Positions 55,439 through 64,000 of a DNA stretch of 64,000 nucleotides are shown here, in pieces (position 1 is the stretch's first letter; each line of letters opens with the position of its first letter). The translations under genes were made by a program, and so were the position numbers. The notes beneath the pieces are model-generated. The model ran no database searches. It was not told where the DNA came from and saw nothing but the letters and a program-made list of their open reading frames with translations. The DNA comes from a bacterium CG_4_9_14_3_um_filter_65_15 (GTDB taxonomy: Bacteria > Krumholzibacteriota > Krumholzibacteriia > LZORAL124-64-63), in contig PFVX01000014.1 of assembly GCA_002790835.1 (NCBI GenBank), forward strand, positions 1 through 64,000. Direction: 5' to 3'.

Positions 55439-55557
55439 TCAGTCGTATCACTCGGGAATATATCCAAAATAAAGAAATCCTTAGTGTTGAGTCCGGTCTG
55501 TCGATAAGACTTGGGTGGTATTCAAGAATATGAGCCGGTCAAGACCGGAGGAAATTC

Positions 55558-56790
55558 ATGCCGACGACCGTTTCCGGAATCGATCTGTTTCCTACCGCAC
55601 GGGAGGGGTCCATCGCCCGGGAAGCCCTCTGGTGGCGCCTTCTCAGCGAACAGTCGCGCGACGGCATCGTCGTGCTGGATCACCGCGGAAAGGTCTTCTG
55701 GACCAACGAGAAGTTCCCCGCCATGCTGGGCCGCACTCGTGAAGAAACCCTCGGTCTCTCCGTGCCGGACTGGGAGGCCGATATCCCCCCCGACACGATC
55801 GAGGAGATGCTGGAGCAGGTCGATGCCTCCGGGGCTCACTTCGAGACGATCCACCGGCGCAAGGACGGGTCGACCTACGAGGTGGAGATCTGCTCGAACG
55901 CCGTGACGATCAACCAGGAAAAGCTGGCTTCCTTGGGCCAACTCGCCGCCGGAGTCGCCCACGAGATCAACAACCCCCTGGCCTTCATTCTGAGCAATTT
56001 TGTCAGCCTGACCGAGTACATGGATGACCTGGCCTGCTTCGTGGCCGAGGCCAAATCCCTGATCGAACTGCCGCATGACTCAGACCCTGAAGACGTGAAC
56101 GCCGCCGTCGCCTCCCTGCGCAACCTGTACAAAACCCGGGATATCGGGTTCGCCGCCGAGGACGCCCCGAAACTGGTGTTCGAGAACATCGAGGGGGTCG
56201 AGCGGATCCGGAACATCGTCGCCAACCTCAAGGGCTTCGCCCGGCCCGACGAGAAACGCCCCACCCCGTCGTCGGTCCGGAAAATGATCGAGGTCGCCAT
56301 GACCGTGGCGCACAACGAGTTGAAGTACCGTTGCGAGGTCGTCGTCGAATTGGACGATGATCTGCCTCCACTCTGCTGCTTCCGGCAGCAGATCGAGCAG
56401 GTCCTGATGAACCTCATGGTCAACGCCTCCCACGCCATGAAGAAAAGCGGGACGATCAGGATCGGGGCGGCCGTCGAAGGCGACCGGGAAATGCGGATCA
56501 CGATCGAGGATGACGGGTCCGGAATCGCCCCGGAAAACTTCAGTCGCATTTTCGACCCCTTCTTCACCACCAAGGAGATCGGCAGGGGGACCGGGCTCGG
56601 CCTGCACATCGTGCGCTCCATCATCGAGAGCCACGGCGGCAGGGTGGCGGTCGAAAGCCGCGTCGGTTCCGGCACCACCTTCACCATCTCCTGCTGGAAA
56701 TGGTGTACCAGCGGGCTCGGCTCTTTCCCGGCCATGAAATCCCCTTCCTGCAGGCCGTCACCGCGCTGGCCACCGCGGGCGACGTGGTGA
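55558..56790 (+). CDS. PAS-domain sensor histidine kinase with an aberrant C-terminal tail
   Basis: A 410-residue soluble kinase behind GGAGGAAATTC. A PAS domain (28-118) passes abruptly from EICSNAVTI into the HisKA box KLASLGQLAAGVAHEINNPLA. A complete HATPase follows with [26 protein letters not shown] and GRGTGLGLHI. The end of PAS and its PAC segment seem to be missing in frame. After GTTFTI the last 33 residues (SCWKWCTS..) are unlike any kinase end and read Cys/Pro/Trp-rich, which suggests a deletion junction. It may still be active. Confidence 0.75.
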   Translation: MPTTVSGIDLFPTAREGSIAREALWWRLLSEQSRDGIVVLDHRGKVFWTNEKFPAMLGRTREETLGLSVPDWEADIPPDTIEEMLEQVDASGAHFETIHRRKDGSTYEVEICSNAVTINQEKLASLGQLAAGVAHEINNPLAFILSNFVSLTEYMDDLACFVAEAKSLIELPHDSDPEDVNAAVASLRNLYKTRDIGFAAEDAPKLVFENIEGVERIRNIVANLKGFARPDEKRPTPSSVRKMIEVAMTVAHNELKYRCEVVVELDDDLPPLCCFRQQIEQVLMNLMVNASHAMKKSGTIRIGAAVEGDREMRITIEDDGSGIAPENFSRIFDPFFTTKEIGRGTGLGLHIVRSIIESHGGRVAVESRVGSGTTFTISCWKWCTSGLGSFPAMKSPSCRPSPRWPPRATW

Positions 56791-57285
56791 GGTCTATCTG
56801 GAACAAATCCGGATGCACGTTTCCGGGTTCGAGACCAGTTGCTTCGGCATGGAATGGTTGCGATTCGAGCCCGACGCCTCCTTGCCCGAACTCGTCAAGA
56901 CCGTGCCGCACGTCGCGTTCGTCGTAGATGATCTTGCCGCCGCGCTCACCGGGCGCGAGATCCTCGGTGCAGCCGGCGTGAACATCGCCGGCCTGTGTCT
57001 GACCGCCTGCGAGGGGCGCGGAGCGTCATCCATTTCGTGGTCGAGGACGCCGCCACGGCACGGCAGACCCTCGAAGATTCCGGAATCGCCATTCACCAAG
57101 AGACCGAAGTCTATGTGCTCAGCAAGGACGGCAAGGGGATCACCGGCAAGCCGGGATCCTTCGGGCCGATCTGTCGGATGCTGGCCGAACACGGCATCAC
57201 AATCCGTTTCGCCTATCCCGGGGAGAACAACATGTTCTTTTTCGGGGTCGACGATGTCGTTGAGGTTGGGAAACTCCTGGAATAG
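56770..57285 (+). pseudogene. VOC-domain fragment joined to a tandem-ACT-domain fragment
   Basis: From about 56777 one frame reads EVYLEQIRMHVSGFE, then ETSCFGMEWLRFEPD and KTVPHVAFVVDDLAAAL, the N-terminal half of a VOC/glyoxalase-like protein. At GREIL it changes to GAAGVNIAGLCLTACEG, typical of the end of an ACT-domain alpha helix and strand. After a small frameshift the other frame continues SVIHFVVEDAATARQTLE and GKPGSFGPICRMLAEHGI, a second ACT domain. So two unrelated genes are fused by a deletion and the second is frameshifted. The final 96 codons could still make one ACT domain from an internal ATG. Confidence 0.65.
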
Positions 57286-57368
57286 ACTCCGGGAAAAGCC
57301 GTCGTGAATTGCCACATGAAAGCTATAATCGGTTCATAACCGAAATCGTCCGCCTCAAGGAGCCCGTC

Positions 57369-58841
57369 ATGACCCGCAGCTTGATCCCGTTCATCCTGCT
57401 TATGCTCGCCGTGCCCGCCTGGGCGGGCACCGATCTCGCCCACTTCACCAAGTACTTCCGCGACGAGACCCTCCGCATCGACTACGACCACACCGGCAAC
57501 GCGGCCGAGGAGGTCGTCGCGCTGGACCGGGTTTCCCGGCAGGGCATCTACGCAGGCAGCCGCACCCGCCTGGTCGACGACCTGGAACTGGGTCGCTACT
57601 ACGCCGAGGTGTACGACGCCGCGTCCGGCGAGCTGCTTTGGTCACGCGGATTCGACAGCTACTTCGGCGAATGGAAAACCACCTCCGACGCCGCGGCCGG
57701 CGTGCGCCGCACCTACCACGAGTCGGCGCTGGTACCGTTTCCCAGGGCCCCGATCGATTTCGCCATCGAGATGCGGGGAGACGATTACCATTTGACCGAG
57801 ATCTTCCGCGTGCGCATCGACCCCGAGTCCTGGGAGATCCGCCGCGACGCCCTGGACGACGAGGTGATCGTCGTGGAAGCTGCCTACGGCGGCGACCCCC
57901 ACGGCTGCGTCGACGTGGCGATCCTCGGCGAGGGCTACACCGCGGCCGAAGATGGAAAATTCCGCAAGGATCTGGCGCACTTCACCGAGGTGTTGCTCGG
58001 CTACGAACCCTACGCTTCGTACCGGAGATCCATCAACGTGCGGGGCGTGCTCGCCCCGTCACAGGAACGCGGCTGCGACGAACCGAGCCGCGGCGTGTAT
58101 CGCAACACCCGCCTGGGCAGCACCTTCGATTCCCTCGGCTCCGAACGCTACCTGCTGACCGAGGACAACCGCGCCTACCGTGACGTGGCCGCCCACGTGC
58201 CGTACGACGCGCTGTTCATCATGGTCAACCACGAGCGTTACGGCGGCGGGGGGATCTACAACTTCTTCAACACTTTCACCAGCGACAACCAGTGGAGCGA
58301 CTACGTCTTCCTGCACGAGTTCGGCCACCACTTCGCAGGGCTGGCCGACGAGTACTACACCAGCAGCACCGCCTACAATGACTTCTACCCCCGCGGTGTC
58401 GAACCCAACGAGCGGAACATCACCCGCCTGCTCGACCCCAAGCATCCGAAGTGGGGGAATCTGGTCTCCAAGGGAGTCGCCGTGCCCACGCCGTGGCGCA
58501 AGGCCGAGTACGACAAGAAGGACGTGGCCTACCAGAACGAGCGTCACGCCATCAACGACCGCATCGCGCAGCTGATGCGTTTGGGAGCTCCGACCGATCA
58601 GGTGGAAGAGGCCAAGGCCGACGGCGAGCGCCTGTCCAGGGACCACCAGGACGAGGTCGACGCTTGGTTCACCACCAGCCCCTACGCCGCCAAGGTGGGC
58701 GCGTTCGAGGGCGCCGGCTACATGTCAACCGGGATGTACCGCTCGCAACTCGACTGCATGATGTTCACCAAGGGCATGAAGCCGTTCTGCGCGGCCTGTC
58801 ACCGGGGCATCATCGAAGTGATCGAGCGTTACCGTGAATAA
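57369..58841 (+). CDS. Secreted M64-type (IgA-peptidase-like) metallopeptidase
   Basis: The 490-residue protein starts MTRSLIPFILLMLAVPAWAG (signal) behind AAGGAG. An N-terminal beta domain is followed by the peptidase domain VDVAILGEGYTAAE. The zinc motif HEFGHHFAGLADEY has its first His at residue 316, with the M64-type downstream Asp/Glu. Near the end, FCAACHRG contains a CXXCH, but in M64 proteins this is a conserved disulfide-like segment, so heme is not implied. It probably cleaves extracellular proteins. Confidence 0.88.
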   Translation: MTRSLIPFILLMLAVPAWAGTDLAHFTKYFRDETLRIDYDHTGNAAEEVVALDRVSRQGIYAGSRTRLVDDLELGRYYAEVYDAASGELLWSRGFDSYFGEWKTTSDAAAGVRRTYHESALVPFPRAPIDFAIEMRGDDYHLTEIFRVRIDPESWEIRRDALDDEVIVVEAAYGGDPHGCVDVAILGEGYTAAEDGKFRKDLAHFTEVLLGYEPYASYRRSINVRGVLAPSQERGCDEPSRGVYRNTRLGSTFDSLGSERYLLTEDNRAYRDVAAHVPYDALFIMVNHERYGGGGIYNFFNTFTSDNQWSDYVFLHEFGHHFAGLADEYYTSSTAYNDFYPRGVEPNERNITRLLDPKHPKWGNLVSKGVAVPTPWRKAEYDKKDVAYQNERHAINDRIAQLMRLGAPTDQVEEAKADGERLSRDHQDEVDAWFTTSPYAAKVGAFEGAGYMSTGMYRSQLDCMMFTKGMKPFCAACHRGIIEVIERYRE

Positions 58842-59066
58842 AAAAACCAGGGCATTCCCCCGGTCTATGCAGAAGATGCATTCAACGTGACGAATTTTAT
58901 CCTGTTTTTTGTAGGGAACCGCTTCACCGCACCAGCATGACCATCTCGCACGCTGCCACGGGGCCCGCTGTGGCCCCAACCACCGCAATTGGTTTTCCAA
59001 TCCGAAAACGGCCTGTCATCATTGTCGGGCGGCAACCTATAACGACCCCTATGCCAAAGGCTTCAC

Positions 59067-59946
59067 CATGCGCAAAACTCTCGCAATCTTCGTCTGCCTT
59101 TCCCTGGCCACCATCGCCGCCCTGGGATCCTGGCGCCTCAACGTGGCGGTAGGGGTTTCGTCATGGATCCGATCCCGATCCGGACCGCGTACAACCCCGA
59201 AGGGACCGGCAAGACCTTCGGCACGCGTGAGCGGATGACGATCATCGGCCTGAGCCGATCCCTGAGCTGGCCCACGAGCCCGTCCACCACGGTGAGCGTA
59301 TCGTACGGGGTGGCCTGGCGGCGGCGCCCGCGACCCCTTTCGGTTCCTGATGTCCGCCGCCCGCACCTTCGAAATCGGACCGTCGTATCGCGACCATTCC
59401 ACCCAGGTCGGATTCGAGGCGACGGTGTTCGAGGTCCTGGCCCTGCGCTACGGCAACAGCACCCACTACCCGGGCGAAATCTCGAGCTGGGGGGCCGGGC
59501 TGATCCTCGATCACGGTCTGCTGGGTCGGTTCGCGGTGCAGGCCGATCTGGGCGGCAGCGACATGTCCGACGGCGGCCCGGCGGCCCTGCTGGTCAACCC
59601 GGCGCCCCTGGGTACGGGCGATCGCGCGGCCCTGGCCTTCGACCGAGCAGAATACCCCTACCCATTTTCCGCCCACTTCAACACCTACTCCGGGTTCGCG
59701 GCCCAGGGCCACTGGCACCTCGGCTTCGCGGTGGAGGATTTCGTTCCCGACACGGAGGACTGGCGCACCTCCTACAATCCCGAGGGTGATAACCGAACCT
59801 ACGAGATGCGGGATCGCATGACCCTCATCGGCCTGAGCCATAGCCGGGAATCGAGATTGTTCGGGCAATCGGTCCGCTGGTCCGTGGGCGCCGCCTGGCG
59901 GCGGTTCTCCAGCACCGTCAAGCAAACCGACCCCGACTCCACCCGG
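59067..59946 (+). pseudogene. Outer-membrane protein gene remnants, two partial copies
   Basis: A signal peptide (MRKTLAIFVCLSLATIAALG) at 59067 is cut after about 30 codons. It joins, in another frame, a segment with IRTAYNPEGTGKTF, RERMTIIGLSRS and VAWRR. From about 59350 a longer open stretch holds similar pieces in the same order: WRTSYNPEGDNRTY, RDRMTLIGLSHS and GAAWRRF. These are two fragments of one barrel-like family. The second ends by running into the reversed zinc-ribbon gene near 59950. Neither copy is a complete protein. Confidence 0.6.
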
Positions 59947-59959
59947 CAGCGGGGCGAAT

Positions 59960-60224
59960 TGCAGGAGACGTGCATCTCCATGGCGGCCAGTTTGTCGTCC
60001 CGGGCCGAGGTCAGGTCGGCGTGACACAGGGGGCAGGAAAAGGCGATCACGGTACCGGGGCGGAGGATCTCACCCAGGCTGGGGTCGCACAGGTACTTGG
60101 AGTTGCCCGGTTGCGGGCTGAGCAGGACCAGGCCCTGTCCTTGCCGGTATCGGCGACCAGCAGGATCTTCACATTGGGGTTCAGGACACCCCGGCAGTGA
60201 GGACAGACGAACGTCTTCTTCATG
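59960..60224 (-). pseudogene. Small zinc-ribbon protein gene, frameshifted and truncated
   Basis: ATG at 60224 behind GAGGTCGCGCC starts MKKTFVCPHCRGVLNPNVKI, a CPHC zinc ribbon. Near 60130 the frame breaks; the next frame continues GLVLLSPQPGNSKYLCD and FSCPLCHADLTS, the second CXXC knuckle. The homology stops near 59970, where the sequence enters the barrel remnant on the other strand. The family (two CPxC knuckles around a beta sheet) is of unknown function. Confidence 0.65.
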
Positions 60225-60316
60225 GCGCGACCTCGATAACGGACAAGGGAAAATGACAGGGCGGATTCTAATCCCGATCCCCCACCCCGTCAAATTCGAG
60301 AATGACCCCCATCGGA

Positions 60317-60865
60317 TCAGCGATAGGTGGCCTTCAGCGCACCCCACGGCTGACCGGGTGCGTCGACCGCGTCGGGAAACCGCGGGGCCAGCAGCAGACC
60401 CGGCCCGCCGCACTGGCTGTCCCAGGGCGCGGGAATGTTGCACAGCTCGGTGTGCTGCTCGTCGTCGTCGATCACATGGCCCACCGGGCTCGGCCCGCCT
60501 TCATCGCCGACGAACCACGAATGACAACACGGCAGGCAATAATGCGTGTAGGCAAAGACCACTTCCTCACCGACGGGCAAGGGATCGCCGTTGGTGTAGA
60601 ACGTGATCACGCAGCGGCCGTCGAAGGTTTCCGGATGACAGTACCAGCCGGCGGGCACGCCCATATCCCAGTAGGAATAGGTGCCGCATTCGATCAAGCC
60701 GGAATAGATGTGGAAGGAACGGATCTGCTCGCCGGTCACCGGAACGACGGTGTAGGTGTAGCGATAATTGTCGAATGTGCTGGTGATGATGGCTGCATCC
60801 GCCCCGCCCGGCGCACTAACGCCAAACGCACAAAGGAGCAGGAACCGGGTGATGATACTCCGCAT
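60317..60865 (-). CDS. Exported Cys-rich protein of unknown function
   Basis: A 182-residue protein. The ATG at 60865 (MRSIITRFLLLCAFGVSAPGGADA, signal) is placed by GAGGTTGATC. The mature protein has about ten Cys residues, often in pairs (THYCLPCCHSWF, WYCHPETFDGRC), probably as disulfides, and mainly beta sequence. It is not a cytochrome: no CXXCH is present. I recognise no family. It stands alone between a pseudogene and the feo operon. Confidence 0.65.
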   Translation of the reverse strand: MRSIITRFLLLCAFGVSAPGGADAAIITSTFDNYRYTYTVVPVTGEQIRSFHIYSGLIECGTYSYWDMGVPAGWYCHPETFDGRCVITFYTNGDPLPVGEEVVFAYTHYCLPCCHSWFVGDEGGPSPVGHVIDDDEQHTELCNIPAPWDSQCGGPGLLLAPRFPDAVDAPGQPWGALKATYR

Positions 60866-60947
60866 GATCAACCTCGATTTTGAATGTGTTATCCAGTTGG
60901 GCGAGGTTGTGAATACTTTATCTTATCGTGGGTTCAAAAATCAACCT

Positions 60948-61130
60948 TTAATGCTTCATTTCCCGCAGATCCTGCAAATCCTTCTCTTTGGTCAGGGGGC
61001 AATCTTCGCCCGCGCCACAGGAAGAACAGGCCTTGCCGCTGCGGATCGACCGCCACACCGCGCGCACCGCCCAGACCAAAGAGACCAGCACCATCACCCC
61101 GACGACGACGTTGTCCCAGCTGAGCGACAT
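60948..61130 (-). CDS. FeoB-associated Cys-rich membrane protein
   Basis: A 60-residue protein with one N-terminal helix (NVVVGVMVLVSLVWAVRAVW) followed by a Cys cluster (KACSSCGAGEDCP), the FeoB_associated layout. Its ATG overlaps the feoB stop (TGATG), and GGAGGAACG inside feoB serves as ribosome-binding site. It is likely an accessory of ferrous iron uptake. It was recognised by layout and position rather than by strong similarity. Confidence 0.82.
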   Translation of the reverse strand: MSLSWDNVVVGVMVLVSLVWAVRAVWRSIRSGKACSSCGAGEDCPLTKEKDLQDLREMKH

Positions 61131-63322
61131 CACGTTCCTCCCAGGCCCAACATCGTGCCCCCGTGAAACGCGATGAAGGTGACGACCCACGCCAGAAGAG
61201 TCAGCCCCAGATTCTGGGCAATCGCCCATTTCAGCGACCCGGTTTCCTGGCGGGTGATGGCGAAGGTGGCGATGCACGGCGTGCTGATCAGGGTGAAGAG
61301 CATGATGCAGAAGCCCACCAGGGGCGCATAGCGTTCGCGCAGACGATGGCGCAGCACGTCGGATGTCTCATCCACCTCGCCCACCGCGAAGACGATACCC
61401 ATCTGGGCCACGAAGACTTCCTTGGCCGCCACCGCGCCCACCAGGGCGGTGCCGATGCGCCAATCGAAGCCCAGCGGTCGCAACACGGTCTCCAGCACGC
61501 GACCCACCCGGCCGGCGATGCTGTAGCTCAACTCGGCCGACTGGATCTGGGCCGGATCCTGAAGCTGGCTGAATTGCGTTTCCGAACTGATGGTCGTCTT
61601 GTCGAATCCCGCCGGCACCACGTAGTCCGCGGGGGGCTTGGGGTAGACGGTCAAGAACCACAGGATGATCGCCGCGCCCAGGATCACCGTGCCGGCTTTC
61701 TTCACGTACAGCCAGGCCCGCGTCCACATCTGCACCAGCAGGCTGTCCACCGTCGGCAGGCGATAGGGCGGCAGCTCCATGACGAAGGGGGTGTTCTCGC
61801 CCTTGAACAGGGTCGCCCGCAGCAGGCGCGCGCCCACCAGGGCCAGCACGATGCCCGTCACGTAGATGATCCAGAGCACCGGACCCTGCAGGTGCGAGGG
61901 GAAGAAGGCGGGGATCATCAGCGCGTAGATGGGAAGCCGGGCGCCGCAGCTCATCAGCGGCAACACCATGATGGTGATCAGCCGGTCGCGGCGCGACTCG
62001 AGGGTGCGGGTGGCCATGATCGCGGGCACCGTGCACCCGAAGCCGATCAACAGCGGGATGAAGCTCTTGCCGTGCAGTCCGACCTTGCTCATGAATCGGT
62101 CCATGACGAAGGCCGCACGGGCCATGTAACCGGTGCCCTCGAGAACGGCGATGGCCAGGAACAGCAGCACGATATTGGGCACGAACACAACCACCCCGCC
62201 CACTCCGCCGATGACTCCGTCCACCAGCAGGGAGCGCAGGGGGCTCGTGCCGCCGGCCGGCCACAGGCCGCTGATCAGCCCGCCGAGGGCCGTAAAGCCG
62301 CGGTCGAGGAGATCCATGACCGGGTTGCCCAACCCGAAGGTCAGCGTGAACACCCCGTACATCAGGCCCAGGAAAATGGGCACGCCCCACACCGGGTGCA
62401 TGGTCCAGCGATCGATGCGGTCGCTGACGCTCGGCCCGTCCTGCTTGTCCCGCCGCAGGACGCCGTCGCACAGCTTGGTGATGAACTCGTACCGGCTCGC
62501 CGCCAGGACGGTGTCCGTCGCCCCCTTGTCGGCCTGACCGGCGAACTCCTCGGCGATGTGCAGGATTTCCCGGCGAACCTCGGGATCGGGGATCTCCTCC
62601 AGCACGGCGTTGTCCCGCTCCAGCAGCTTGATGGTCCGCCAACGGGCCGATTCTCCCGTCGGCAACAGCGCGGCGATGCGCTTCAGGTGGCGCTCGGCCA
62701 CCGGCCCGTAATCCGGCCGCAGCCCACCGGAGTGGGTGGAGAGATGGGCCAAGGCTTCGGTCGCCGGCCCCGCCTCCCGGCACAGGTCCGCCGGACCCGG
62801 GAGCGAAGTCCCGCTGATGGCCACCTCGGTGACGGCCTCGATCAGGTCTTCCAGGCCCTGTCCCTTGTTCCCCACCGCCGCCACGACGGGCACGCCCAGG
62901 CGGCGCGCCAGCAGGTGGGTGTCGATGCGGTGCCCGCTGTCACGGGCCACGTCCGACATGTTCAACACCAGCACCACCGGTAGCCCGATTTCCAGCAGCT
63001 CGGTGGTCAAAAAGAGATTGCGCTCCAGATTGGAGGCATCGACCACGTCCACGACCACGTCGGGCCGATGGTTGAGCAGAAAATCGCGCGCCACCAGTTC
63101 CTCGTCGGAAAAGGCGGTCAGGCTGTAGGTGCCCGGCAGGTCGTAGAGCTTGAGACGCCAATCACCGCGACGGACCGACCCCTCTTTCCATTCCACCGTC
63201 ACCCCGGGATAATTGCCCACGTGTTGGCGGGCGCCGGTCAGGCGGTTGAAAATGGTCGTCTTGCCGGAGTTGGGGTTTCCGGCTACGGCCACGGTGATCG
63301 TTTTTTCCAGGGTGTCGGTCAC
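61130..63322 (-). CDS. feoB: Ferrous iron transporter FeoB
   Basis: The 730-residue protein has an N-terminal G domain with GNPNSGKTT (G1, residues 15-23), LYDLPGTYSL (G3) and LNMSD (G4). A helical GDI region follows, then the polytopic membrane part with the two Gate motifs (including IPLLIGFGCTVPAIMATRTLE). It imports Fe2+. The GTG start overlaps the feoA stop (GTGA). Confidence 0.95.
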   Translation of the reverse strand: MTDTLEKTITVAVAGNPNSGKTTIFNRLTGARQHVGNYPGVTVEWKEGSVRRGDWRLKLYDLPGTYSLTAFSDEELVARDFLLNHRPDVVVDVVDASNLERNLFLTTELLEIGLPVVLVLNMSDVARDSGHRIDTHLLARRLGVPVVAAVGNKGQGLEDLIEAVTEVAISGTSLPGPADLCREAGPATEALAHLSTHSGGLRPDYGPVAERHLKRIAALLPTGESARWRTIKLLERDNAVLEEIPDPEVRREILHIAEEFAGQADKGATDTVLAASRYEFITKLCDGVLRRDKQDGPSVSDRIDRWTMHPVWGVPIFLGLMYGVFTLTFGLGNPVMDLLDRGFTALGGLISGLWPAGGTSPLRSLLVDGVIGGVGGVVVFVPNIVLLFLAIAVLEGTGYMARAAFVMDRFMSKVGLHGKSFIPLLIGFGCTVPAIMATRTLESRRDRLITIMVLPLMSCGARLPIYALMIPAFFPSHLQGPVLWIIYVTGIVLALVGARLLRATLFKGENTPFVMELPPYRLPTVDSLLVQMWTRAWLYVKKAGTVILGAAIILWFLTVYPKPPADYVVPAGFDKTTISSETQFSQLQDPAQIQSAELSYSIAGRVGRVLETVLRPLGFDWRIGTALVGAVAAKEVFVAQMGIVFAVGEVDETSDVLRHRLRERYAPLVGFCIMLFTLISTPCIATFAITRQETGSLKWAIAQNLGLTLLAWVVTFIAFHGGTMLGLGGT

Positions 63323-63546
63323 GGTTGTCCCAATTCCACTTCGATGCGTGAAGCCATGCCCCGTCCAATCACCACACGGCTGCCCTTGACCGCGATCACA
63401 AAGGGACCGTGGCCCGAATTGCGGATCACTTCCAGCTCCGTACCCGGCAACAGGCCCAGCGCCGCGAGCCGGCCCCGCAGTTCATGCCCGCCGTCGATGG
63501 CTTTCAGGACGGTGCGCGCCCCTTCCTGCACTTGGCTCAACGGCAT
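63319..63546 (-). CDS. feoA: Ferrous iron transport protein FeoA
   Basis: A 75-residue SH3-like protein, MPLSQVQEGARTVLKAIDGG .. RLAALGLLPGTELEVI, as usual for FeoA. GGAGG lies 7 bases before this ATG; an ATG three bases earlier is also possible. The start overlaps the stop of the DtxR-type gene and the stop overlaps feoB, so regulator, feoA and feoB form one message. Confidence 0.93.
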   Translation of the reverse strand: MPLSQVQEGARTVLKAIDGGHELRGRLAALGLLPGTELEVIRNSGHGPFVIAVKGSRVVIGRGMASRIEVELGQP

Positions 63547-64000
63547 CATTTCTCCTCCATCGGCGGCGCGGCCGGCAAATCCAGTTCCAGTCCCGATCCG
63601 CAGGTGTCGCGGCCACAGGTCCGTCCGCCGGATGCGACCTCGCGGTCGCAGAAAAAGCCCACCTGGTCGTCCCAGCGGACATCGGCGAGGGGACATTGTT
63701 CGAAATATTCCACGAACTTGACCAGGCGATCGATGATCTCGCCGCTGACGTTGTGCTCCATGCGGCAGGCGCCCTCGTCGGCCGCATCCTCGGGCAGCCC
63801 CAGCACCTGGGTCAAAAACGCCTTCATGGTGGTGTGGCGCTTGACCACGTCCCGAGCCAGGCGGCGTCCGGGATCGGTCAGGGTGATCACGTCGTAGGGG
63901 GCGTAGTTGACGAGGTGGCGCTCGGACAAGGCCCGCAGCGCCTGCGTCACCGAGGAGTTCTGCACACCCAAGGCCTGCACAAGATCCTTGGCGCGGGCGG
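63546..64000 (-). CDS. DtxR/MntR-family metal-dependent regulator, 5' end outside window
   Basis: The visible 150 codons begin inside the winged helix (ARAKDLVQALGVQNSSVTQALRALSE). The DtxR dimerisation domain follows with LTDPGRRLARDVVKRH and the metal-ligand region ADEGACRMEHNVSGE. The C-terminal tail has Cys pairs (TCGRDTCGSG). Such regulators repress iron or manganese uptake when metal is plentiful; being first gene of a feoAB operon, it is presumably autoregulated by Fe2+. Confidence 0.88.
   Translation of the reverse strand, partial: ARAKDLVQALGVQNSSVTQALRALSERHLVNYAPYDVITLTDPGRRLARDVVKRHTTMKAFLTQVLGLPEDAADEGACRMEHNVSGEIIDRLVKFVEYFEQCPLADVRWDDQVGFFCDREVASGGRTCGRDTCGSGLELDLPAAPPMEEK

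Noticed and set aside
58780-58815. CXXCH in the M64 peptidase as a heme site
   Set aside because: It is a lone motif near the C-terminus of a zinc peptidase, where related proteins have a conserved Cys pair.
1-64000. CRISPR arrays, tRNA or rRNA genes, insertion sequences
   Set aside because: I saw no regularly spaced short repeats, no cloverleaf or rRNA signature sequence and no transposase frame.

Overview
The window is GC-rich DNA, densely packed with genes, from a Gram-negative bacterium that respires through outer-membrane cytochromes. Secreted proteins end in FlgD/type-IX-like sorting domains with NPFNP motifs, and there are GEVED, DUF3857-like and M64 proteins. This mix suggests the wider Fibrobacterota-Chlorobi-Bacteroidota side of the tree, including lineages such as Krumholzibacteriota or Eisenbacteria. 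That placement is inference; the window holds no rRNA or tRNA gene.

Layout. 1-10.4 kb: a partial glycogen-debranching enzyme, a 21-residue micro-ORF, a secreted GEVED protein, a MEMO-family protein, a broken hybrid histidine kinase, an Asp-nucleophile alpha/beta hydrolase and clpB. 10.7-16.8 kb: trkA-trkH potassium uptake, an Acr3 arsenite pump, moeA, a MOSC protein and a moaA remnant. 16.8-33.7 kb: the respiratory island. 33.7-36 kb: two lipoproteins. 36.3-39.9 kb: a porin-cytochrome conduit. 40-43.3 kb: a very large secreted nuclease. 43.4-46.1 kb: an ammonium transporter and a two-component system. 46.3-55.4 kb: transglutaminase-type proteins, an amidase, a TonB-like protein, a TlpA thioredoxin and an outer-membrane barrel. 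55.5-60.2 kb: a histidine kinase, an M64 peptidase and several gene wrecks. 60.3-64 kb: feoA-feoB with a DtxR-type regulator.

The centre of interest is 18.0-32.3 kb. It resembles the Geobacter extHIJKL selenite/tellurite locus but is larger: a rhodanese lipoprotein (ExtH), two ExtI-type porins, a small periplasmic protein (ExtJ), 12-, 8- and 4-heme cytochromes, a Rieske/split cytochrome b set (ExtO-P-Q type) that could oxidise quinol, and three LysR paralogues sharing an unusual FCCTP motif. The multiheme cytochrome at 28075-29421 is interrupted by an in-frame UGA. The frame stays open and family-like after it, and a hairpin fitting the bacterial SECIS model lies just downstream, so this is very probably a selenocysteine-containing cytochrome (ExtKL type). 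The inferred route is quinol to Rieske/cyt b to periplasmic cytochromes, reducing oxyanions admitted by the ExtI porins, with ExtH handling the reduced chalcogen.

A second theme is decay. Several genes (moaA, a hybrid kinase, a VOC/ACT fusion, an EamA fragment, a barrel joined to a zinc-ribbon gene) carry internal deletions or frameshifts, while neighbouring genes are intact.
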